64,000 nt of DNA, from assembly GCA_023053575.1 (NCBI GenBank), contig JAKZAP010000004.1, positions 3,577,572 through 3,641,571 on the forward strand. Direction: 5' to 3'. Under the pieces are notes generated by a model. That model did no database searches. It was not told the origin of the DNA and saw only the letters and a list, made by a program, of their open reading frames with translations. The position numbers were made by a program, and so were the translations under genes. Positions 55,612-64,000 of this stretch are shown here, piece after piece (the first letter of the stretch is position 1; each line of letters opens with the position of its first letter). This stretch comes from Branchinecta lynchi. Lineage: Eukaryota > Arthropoda > Branchiopoda > Anostraca > Branchinectidae.

Positions 55612-57557
55612 TAGTTTCTGGAAGTCCCCCATTGTCTCATTATCGACATATAGTAAAATATATCCATAAGTTGATGATGAGAAAATCTGCAATCTGCTTC
55701 CCGATCAATACAAGTTTTGCACTGTCTTTGGAATTAATTCATTAATAATTTTATTACCCATCATAATGTATAAATACACAAAAAAGGAGTAGGAAAAATA
55801 AGGAAAAGCTACACAATACACAACACTACGTAATCAACAACAAATTATCAACTATTTCAGGAGTCTATACATATCGCTTGTCGGATGAAGATCTTCCCTA
55901 TGTAGTAGGAGGACAGTTTTATTGAAAATAAACATTTTGTTTTCAATAGCACAACAAAAGCGGTGCTTTCGAGGCTGTGCTAACTTGTAAGAAAAAAAAG
56001 AAAAGAAGAGAGAATATGGAGAATGAGACCATGTACCGATACCAAAACAAAACAAAAACATTAACGAAAAATATTACCTTACGAGACCCCCAAACAACAA
56101 AACACAACGAACGAAAACCGCAGTAAACGTTTCTGCACAGCAGTTACGGGCTGGGCTACTCCATACTTCCTGGATATGCTGCTGTTACTTGACCAAGGTT
56201 GAGGTCTCAACAGATATTTTGCAAACTTATAAAAATAGTTGCATAATGCTTTAGTGACACGGCAAAAATACACCAAAACGGTGCTAATGCAAGGAAGTGG
56301 GGAAGAACGAACGCATAGAAAGTGGAAGCTGTTGTTCTGCGCTTTACCTCATGGATTCATATTTTACCATCTCTTTGACTTCCAGAAATCCAGAGCAAAA
56401 TAGCTCTAGAGAGTAATGTGAAGACCTATCCTTCCCATGCATCAAAAATGGGCCTCCGTCGCAGCGTCGCCCAGCTCACTTCGCGAGAGAAGCTTCAGCA
56501 AACTGTTCGTGTGGGCAGTGGCGGACTACAGTTATTTTGCTCCGGATCAGAACCAGCGCTCGTTAACGATTGGTCGAGTTCGCGCATTACTCTCAGAGTT
56601 ATTTTGCTTTTTTTTTTTTTTTTAACTTGGTTTAGCTCTTCTCGCGTTTTTTTTTTTTGTAGAAACCAGTCCATTTCGAGCACTGAATTGGAACAGGGCG
56701 AATTTTGTTGACGGAGAAAGAAGTTTGTGTTTCGGATGATTGCTACACAGGCCATTCTTTGTTATTTAATCAGGTCTGTATCAGATTTTTATTAAACTTC
56801 TAGTGAAACCGAGCATTAGCAATAACGCTCTTCCTCTAAATTCCATTCCGAAGGCGCTGGCCGCATAGTTACGCGAGGGTGCCGAATTGTGAACAGGGAT
56901 TTTTTTTTTTCCCGCCACAGCAGCGATCAGAGGACCAACTTAACCAGTGACATCATTTCCGAAAATCTTGGGGGTGGGGAAAAGATCAATTTAGGGCTCA
57001 ACCCAGGTTATTTCCCAGATTCAAAATTGAATTTTTGGGGGTACATTAGCGGAAATTTTTATCACAATTCTCCTCGGGATTCTCCTTACAATTCTCTCCT
57101 TTTGCGTTTTTTCACTATTGAGATGAAGCTAATCTTTTTTCTTTCTGTTGGCAGAGATTTTCTTACCATTTCGCTTTTCCACTATTGAGATGAGGCCAAT
57201 ACTCTATTGACTAAGTCCAAAACACGCCAGCGATCCTCAGGAAGAAGGAGAAAACGTCCCACTAACGACTCAAGCTCAACAACTCAAATCCTGTGTCAAC
57301 CAATCACCTCGATCCTTGGGAGCAGCTGTGACAACACTTCTGCCTTTCTTCCGCTATAGATACCCGGAGAGGCCGGATTTTGCATCGGCAAGGAGAGATA
57401 GTCGTCAAGAGTATACTCCTTTCTTACTCTCCTTCCTACTTGGTAGTTTCAGAACAAATCAATGGGGTTTGTAAAGGCCAACGAATATACTGAAATAAAA
57501 GGTGAATATTTCAGAGAATAGTTTCAGAAATTCCTTTGCCCTTAGAAACCTATTTAT

Positions 57558-57717
57558 AGTGCGAACACACGATCAGGATCGGGAGCTCCCGGACTGGAAT
57601 TCCTGCCCGGATTTGCGGCACCATCATCACTTCCATATGGAAAAGTTGAACTTTTTTCAACTTGATGCTGAAAGTGCAGGAAATCCGGCCGGGAAATCCT
57701 CATCGTGTGTTCGCACT
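57558..57717. mobile_element. Short inverted-repeat MITE near LDH exon
   Basis: AGTGCGAACACACGATCAGG and the facing ATCCTCATCGTGTGTTCGCA form inverted ends over 160 bp. The interior is non-coding. It lies about 0.1 kb from the penultimate LDH exon. Confidence 0.6.
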
Positions 57718-57832
57718 TTTAGCGGCAAAAAGATAGGCAGAAGAAGCAAGATTTTGAAATCTAGCAAGGGGTGCCCCCCCCCCCCCCCGAAATGGCGTCT
57801 CTGAAATTAACAGCGTCCAGTTCTGTACTTAC

Positions 57833-58074
57833 ATTGATCAGGGTGGAGACGGCGAAGCAGTTTCTTGTATTCTTCAAAATGGCTTGTGTGAGAGCCGCGG
57901 CACTGAGTCCAATAGCCCATGAAGTGTATCCCTTCAGTTTGATAATTTCGTAGGCACTGTCGACGACCTGCTTGTGGAGTTCGACCCAGTTCTCTTTGTC
58001 GTCGGTAGTACCAACGCTGGGTTCGATGTCACGGAGTCGAACACCAGCAATGTTGACGCCAGACCAGACGGGAA
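57833..58074 (-). CDS. LDH: L-lactate dehydrogenase, penultimate exon
   Basis: This minus-strand exon of 242 nt follows a TTCAACAG acceptor and ends before GTAAGT (enters in phase 1, leaves in phase 0). It encodes [39 protein letters not shown] and [26 protein letters not shown] is characteristic of lactate rather than malate dehydrogenase, and its Thr is the residue usually numbered 246. It ends STLIN, joining in frame to GMHGID of the last exon. Confidence 0.96.
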
Positions 58075-58129
58075 CTGTTGAATATAAGCATTAGTCACTG
58101 CGAGTGAAGATTTTGGATATGAACAAAGC

Positions 58130-58700
58130 AGACTAGATTTAAGGCGTTTTTCCGCGACACAATTGTGGGCTGAACACTTCTGGGTGTTTGTCGCGGAAAA
58201 ACGATTGTATGCCACAAGTTGAAACTCGCGGGAACGCTATTTTGTCGATTTTTTGGGCGGTAATTTGTAAAATGCCTCAAAATAATAATAAAATTCATAT
58301 CAAATCCCAATAAATAGAACTCATGGCTTTCGTCCTTACCATTTCGTGCGAAAAGGATCCTCATTTTTATGTCTACATACTTGAGAAAGTTTTAAATTTT
58401 ATTCTTGTGTCTTCTTCTTCTGGATTTCCGTCTCTTGTCAGACTTGAGACGTCTGGCTCTTAGCGTCTCTAAATACACATTTTTATTTAATCTTTTTTTT
58501 TTCTTGACACTATTTTGCTGCTAAATTTGAATCGAGCCACAAAATCAACAATCACCTCGGCAGTTGTTTGTCAAATTCAAGCCTCAAAGATCTTGTTGGC
58601 CGCGGAAACACACTAGTGGCCTAAAGGCCGCGGAAACACCCTTTTTCAGCCACAATCGACCCACAAACTGTTTGTGAGAGCAGGGAAAAACGCCCTGAGA
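58130..58700. repeat. GGCGTTTTTCC repeat family K, two copies
   Basis: A short palindromic copy (58140-58206) has facing GGCGTTTTTCCGCGACA and TGTCGCGGAAAAACG. An inverted long copy (58530-58700) has GAGCCACAAAATC, ACCTCGGCAGTTGTTTGTCA and AAACTGTTTGTGAGAGCAGG, the reverse complement of the copy at 31.1 kb. Confidence 0.65.
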
Positions 58701-58852
58701 TGTTCTGTTTAGCTTGGGCTCGTTTTGATGACTTCAACTCACAAACAAAATCAAGTCTTTCGTGGTGTTTAATTCTTTGTTTTAACTGCCAAATACCGTT
58801 ATAATATGACTTTCTTTTATTTTCCATTACACGACTGAATACGACTGAGCTA

Positions 58853-59032
58853 GAAATAGTGTTAGTAGAGTTGTACTTTAAGTATATAGTACTTGAAGTA
58901 CTACTTAAGTACAAGTTCTGTACTTAAAACTCAGTTACTACTTAAGTACAATTGGAGTCTGATACTAAATTAAGTACAAAATTTGGAAGTACAATACTCA
59001 AGTACACATTTGAACTACTTGTTACAACACTG
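58853..59032. mobile_element. AAGTAC-rich element, hAT-like ends
   Basis: About 180 bp saturated with TTAAGTAC/GTACTTAA motifs, with facing TAGTGTTAGTAGAGTTGTAC and ACTACTTGTTACAACACTG ends. CAGTGTTGTAAC ends resemble non-autonomous hAT elements. I could not confirm an 8-bp duplication. Confidence 0.5.
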
Positions 59033-61354
59033 GCTGTGTCGCAGCAAATTCAGCCAGTTTCAGGAGGCGATGAAGAGTCAGAAAGACTCGAGGAAGGAAT
59101 CAGATGGTAAGATAGCCGTAAATTTGGGTCCTTGCACTAAGAACGCCTAAGCACTGGTCGCCGGCCGACAACAGCACAGGGTACCTTCACGCTGTTAGAA
59201 TTCAAATTCCTGCTAGCCCTCAGGGAATGGGAAGGAAGCCGTGGAAAACGACAACCGGTTGGCTTGTATCGGTCGATGCTGGCGGTCTGCTTTAGCACTA
59301 CTGATTTTCCTCGGTCGCGAAAGTATTTTTAGTGACTGCCCTCAAGATTGAATAAAATAAAATAGTACATTTTCAAGGTGAAAGTCACAAACTTTTGTGT
59401 TCCTTTCTTAAAACAAAGAGAAAAAAGACAAAAGCATGCAACATAGAACACATTTATTTTAGTACACTTACTTACACACTGGGCAATGTATAGCCTACTG
59501 AATGGCTAGCATCAAGTGAACGAATGAACCGATCAATTGCTGAGATACTGAAGGAAACGGATCGGTGACGATATCATTTCCCGGTACTCTAAAGTTATGT
59601 GCCCAAGAAGGTTCTGATCCGAGAAGACATTTGCAGTAGGTCTATCTATACAAAATTTTTGAACGAACACATTTTTTGTCCGTCGTAGTCAATAACAACC
59701 AAACCAACGACATGGCTAGTATGTGTGGCACAGCGCATGCGGAGTAGAGCCCGAGGGGTTACCCACTCTTCGGCACCTTCTGTACACTCTTTCCTAGCAC
59801 TGACCGAAGCAAGCCGTGCCGGCATTACATTAAAGTATTCTGCTTCTAACCCTGCTGATCTAATGTTCTAACACGTGGCAACCTTTGCCGGCTGGTCAGC
59901 CGTTGCCTGCACCTGCTGGGTACCGCTGCACATAGGGCACTTGCTGTACAATAAAATCGAGAGTGGTCAGCCCCTCGGTGGAGCTGCGCCAGTACGTACC
60001 GACTAAACCCTATGCGACACGATTTTGTCTTTGAAGATGCCATTCCGACGTGCGACGGAATGGCATGGACGTTCCCCCTACCACGCAGACGCAAATGGAA
60101 AACGAAATTTTTCGTCGAGATTATTCTGCAAAAGGACAAAGAAACCCTTGGGGAAACAACCTCTGAAGATGCTGTGAGATTACCCATCTGAGTACCACCC
60201 AGCATTGGGAAACTTTCAGTCAAACCGCATATGTCATCTTGTTCAAAACATGTCAATACAAGTTTATTCAGAAGATATTTTGCATTCAGCCATACTAGGA
60301 TTACAGTCAGATCAAGGTAGAGCAATTTCTAGTCTTAAAAATTAACTATAGTCTTTGTTTTTCCTCTCAAGAATCGCATGCGTTATGTCGGATCAGTTGA
60401 AATATTTCAACGCATCCAAAACTGCGACAAAACGCAAAGTTCTGCGCTGCTTGTCGCACGATTTGTCTCCTATGTCGCATGACGCAGAATTTTGCGCGAA
60501 ATCGCAGCACTGTGAACCAGGGGTAACGGTTTGAAGTAACAAGCATTTCGTATGCTTTTGTAGCCTTCCCCGCTAAGAATAATAAAAAATAAACACGTGT
60601 TGTCCACCGAAATCCAAACCGAAAAGGTAGACCAAGGTACACAATCGAAGGTGCAGGGTAAAGAATATGATTAGCCCTACCAACGCATATACCAGCTCAT
60701 ATACTCAAGTATCCTACCAATAACTACTGAAAGCTACCACAATCCATCGGTATGATCTCTTCTTGCATTTATCGGTTCAGGACTCAACCTAAGGGCAGTT
60801 TTCGCGAGATGGAAAGCAAAGTCGGAATCCCTTTCCAGTGATTTTCGCACTGTTTCGAGAAGTTGGCGAACTTTCCGCCCAGTTTTGCACTTTGTAAACT
60901 GACGCATCTTTCTCGGATAGCGATCTGAGGAAACTGGTGGAAAGTTATGCCCGGGCCCCACTGTAGTCACACTTAGTAATAACGCCGGTAATAAGGCCGT
61001 CTTACGGTCGAAATTGGGAATAAAAGACGCTGAAAACGTAAGATTGTCGAGATGGAAAAATCCATCTCTGCCATTTTGAAACGTATCTTTCGAGTGTTTG
61101 GACCAATCACAGACCAGAGTCGCTGATTTTAGCCAGTTTTGTTTACGTTTGAGTGATGATGGTGGTAATATATCTTGAATTTCTTCGTTCCAGGTGTGAC
61201 CAGGATGAAACGTAAGAGTGGGTAATTAACCAAATTACGTACAGGTGTGACTGAATGTGGCCCGGGCAGTACAAGGAGAACTAGTAAACTAGTACCCGCT
61301 GACCGGTGGTTTGGATTTTTGTGGGCATATTCAACACCTTAGAAGAAAAACCTA

Positions 61355-61561
<207 letters not shown>

Positions 61562-62582
61562 TCATTTAGGTCAACCGGGACTTTACAATGTAATCCGGAG
61601 TCCGGACAAGAAGCATTTAAGGTGACCTGCCTTCAAACTCAACCAAGCTGAAGATGAAGGTTTTAATTACGCTTCTGTATAAAATCGTAATAAATAGAGG
61701 GTCAAGCCGGGGACACAAGGTCGATTGACACAAACCCCGTGCAATTTAGAACAAACCTATTTTACATATAACTAATTAGATAAATAAATATTAATAATTG
61801 CATGACTCACCACTAGACGGGAACACGCCCCACAAACAAAAAAATTCCAAAGCGCAAGCGAGGGTAACCGATGGCCGGAAACCGGTGGCCGGCGAGACGA
61901 ACCCACCTTAGTATCAATTTCGGTATTAAAACCCTATCTGTTCCACGATTACGTAATATTCTCCCACCCCGTATTCTCCTATACGTATTAGACCCCACCG
62001 AGAGAAATCCCAGAAAATCCCCAAACTAGCCCCTGTGGCCCCTCTTCATAGAAGGAGTTCTGTTCCAGCATTTTCTGAGTTGAAAAATAACCGATAAGTT
62101 AGTCCTTTTTAGTTTTTTCTTTTATTTCCTTCGTGACAAAGTGGTATGTTATTCGTCATTTTTTATGACGAAAAGGTCAAATTCGGCGGTAACGCTGTGA
62201 CAGCTGCTTTTGAAAAATAAAATTCCATTCTATTCTATTGTAACTTATGTGGACCCCAACCAAAATTTATAAGCAACATAACGCAACATAACTTGAATTT
62301 ATTTATAAGTATAGAATGAAGTTTCTTTTTTATATTTGGAAGAGATTAGCTGCAATCAATATATGGTAGGTATGCCATGAACCCGTGATCGAAAGTGAGC
62401 TGGAAAGCGGTCCACGAACTGAAAAGCGACGAAAGATTAGTCGAAAGTCATTTAGGTCAATTTCATTTAGGTCCGACGACCGCGAAGCCGCCTATAACCC
62501 TGGCAAGAAACCGTCTTTTCGGCAGATGTAACCAAGGACTGGTAAGATGAGTCTTAGATGACAGCAGTACTCTCGACTTGTA

Positions 62583-62665
62583 TTTGAGAGTGCAAAACGG
62601 ATAGGTCAGCTACATATCGGTTTTGCACTGTCAAATATTATTCGCAGTCAGCTTAGGCTGAAGAA
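62583..62665. mobile_element. Family D, minimal copy
   Basis: AGAGTGCAAAACGGATAGGT and ATCGGTTTTGCACTGTCAAA face each other across about 12 bp, followed by GCAGTCAGCTTAGGCTGAAG. The middle of the element is deleted. Confidence 0.55.
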
Positions 62666-62794
62666 CATCTATCACCCTTGACTTGTCTGCATTCGAATGC
62701 AAAAAAACTCCGGGTTGATAGCGATCTTCAATGACAGTTCAAACCTTGAACCAACGATACTATGACCGACTAGTTTAGTTTCTTTATTATACTA

Positions 62795-63715
62795 TGTATT
62801 TATTATTCAAATTCAATTCAATTCAAATAATTTATTTCCTCCAGAAATCGGAGAGTAAAAAACATAGTAAACACATACATAACTGGCCAAAAATATAAAA
62901 CGACAACTACGACATAACAAGGCCGTATCGCATAAAACAGATCAACAAGCAAATATCAAACAAAAAAATAAAACGTATGCGTAATAACTCAACCATCAGC
63001 TACAGCCTCAGTGAGGTTGTGATGGATTCGAGGAATTTTAGAAAGAAAATTAGCATTTTTTTTTTTGTATGATATCTATTGGGTTTTTTAATCGATATGT
63101 CTCCATCATAAAAGAATTCGACTCAAATTTTGATACCCGACAAAGATATTTAGCAAAGTTGAAGAAGGTAGTTTTGATGTGAGAGAAATTAGTAATTACT
63201 CGATGTGAAAAAAGGAAGTAAAGGAGAGAAAAGAAAGGCCTGAGGAAGAGCAGCAGTATAAAAACTTTTGCGAGAAATCGGCGAGACAGATAATCGCGAA
63301 GTGACATTACTGCCCCAAAGCTTGCTGCAATCCTACACTTAAATGCTTTTGAAACTGAAGCACGGCACAATGAAAGTGTGGGGCCATACGGCACTCCAAG
63401 ATAAGTGAAAAAATCTAACGGTTTTAAAGTTGAATTATTAATAGAAACTGAAACCAAATTATTTATTATATCATTCGGCCTAGGGCCCAAAACTAGTAAC
63501 TGACATTTTTCTGGTCGAAAAAGAAGGCCGTGGTCAGAAAAAACTTTAACAAGAAAATTTGCATTAGCTTGGAGGGATTTTACCGATCTACTCAGAAGGA
63601 GTAAATCATCTGCATATGCTATCCAAGATAAAAGGTATCTGTTCTAATCTGATCAAGCAAAGCTAAGACAGTAATATTAAAAATGATAGGCGAGAGAATG
63701 CTTCCTTACATTTAT
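62795..63715 (-). pseudogene. LINE fragment with YADD motif
   Basis: The minus strand encodes SILSPIIFNITVLALLDQI, then one base out of frame LLSWIAYADDLLLLSRS with the catalytic YADD, then VFSDHGLLFRPEKCQLLVLG, FFTYLGVPYGPTLSL and a basic C-terminal part with FFNFAKYL. The longest intact frame is 63050-63490. One frameshift lies near 63640. The 3' end reads into AATTCAATTCAAATAATTTA (62805-62830 region). Non-functional as it stands. Confidence 0.8.
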
Positions 63716-64000
63716 ATTTTATTGTTATTATTACATTTATTTTATTATATTTATTTACCTTATTGCAATGGAGTTTATCTGACTACTTTCGACCTGAGCG
63801 AACGCTGCCACTGTACCTGCCACCTCCGCATTCAAATCCCTAGATTGTTCCCAGCTACGTGACAGCATTCGCATTGCAAAACATAGGGTATTCCGATAAT
63901 TATCCGCAAGTTTACTCTCAATTATTCTTTCACTTCCTGGGAACAAGGCAATTATTGATGAACCAATTTTTAATACTCTTGGTGACTAACTATGTGGAAG

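Larger units (their letters stand above)
53185..57832. other. LDH last intron
   Basis: 4.6 kb. GGCTTCACCTTCCAGAT occurs twice (53244 and 53543), with CCAGAC(A/G)TCCGG between, a local duplication next to the exon. Repeat F, a mariner-type MITE, an ATTAATTATTTTATTACCCA LINE-type edge (55738-55770) and a short MITE fill much of the rest. Confidence 0.6.

Noticed and set aside
59846..60325. 159-codon minus-strand frame
   Set aside because: Inside an LDH intron, overlaps a dispersed repeat shared with 2.7 kb, and has no domain.

Overview
This is a stretch of animal nuclear DNA: small coding exons with GT-AG introns of 0.4 to 6.3 kb, strict phase continuity across splice sites, no operons or bacterial-type signals, and very heavy transposon content. 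Two of the three genes are conserved across animals. The third carries a 12-cysteine DB module next to Ig and FN3 domains, an arrangement I know from nematode IGDB proteins, so I infer an ecdysozoan or related invertebrate. I cannot name the species.

Layout. (1) About 2.0-19.7 kb, + strand: the 3' six exons (372 codons plus stop) of a single-pass membrane protein, with half an Ig domain, a DB module, an FN3 domain, a transmembrane helix and a 90-100 residue tail with NPxY and YxxL motifs. Its 5' exons lie left of the window. (2) About 28.1-46.9 kb, + strand: a complete seven-exon S-adenosylmethionine synthetase gene (397 aa) spread over 18.8 kb. (3) 53.0-61.5 kb, - strand: the last three exons of L-lactate dehydrogenase, including the catalytic His and substrate-binding Arg. 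Earlier exons lie to the right, off the window. The synthetase and dehydrogenase genes converge on a 6.1 kb repeat-filled spacer. The three genes are not obviously related in function, so this is ordinary gene neighbourhood, not a system.

The introns and spacers are a patchwork of transposable elements. Best defined is a 4177-bp non-autonomous LTR retrotransposon (13665-17841) in antisense orientation inside the last intron of gene 1. It has 579-bp LTRs that read identical, a tRNA-Leu-type primer binding site, a polypurine tract, and a Pro/Ser/Gln-rich gag-like frame broken by an amber codon. It sits inside an older repeat whose two halves flank it. There are also many short inverted-repeat elements, several with clear target duplications: a five-copy family with 3-bp duplications, a palindrome-rich family also with 3-bp duplications, a TTAA-flanked family, a hAT-type element with a perfect 8-bp duplication, and a mariner-type element with TA. 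Other repeats are a six-copy 168-bp tandem array, 137-bp and roughly 420-bp tandem repeats inside longer elements, and several decayed LINE fragments, one with a YADD reverse transcriptase motif.

I found no convincing new multi-gene system. The novelty candidates are the repeat families and the receptor-like gene. All alignments were done by eye, so boundaries of diverged repeats are approximate, while exon boundaries and perfect target duplications were counted base by base.
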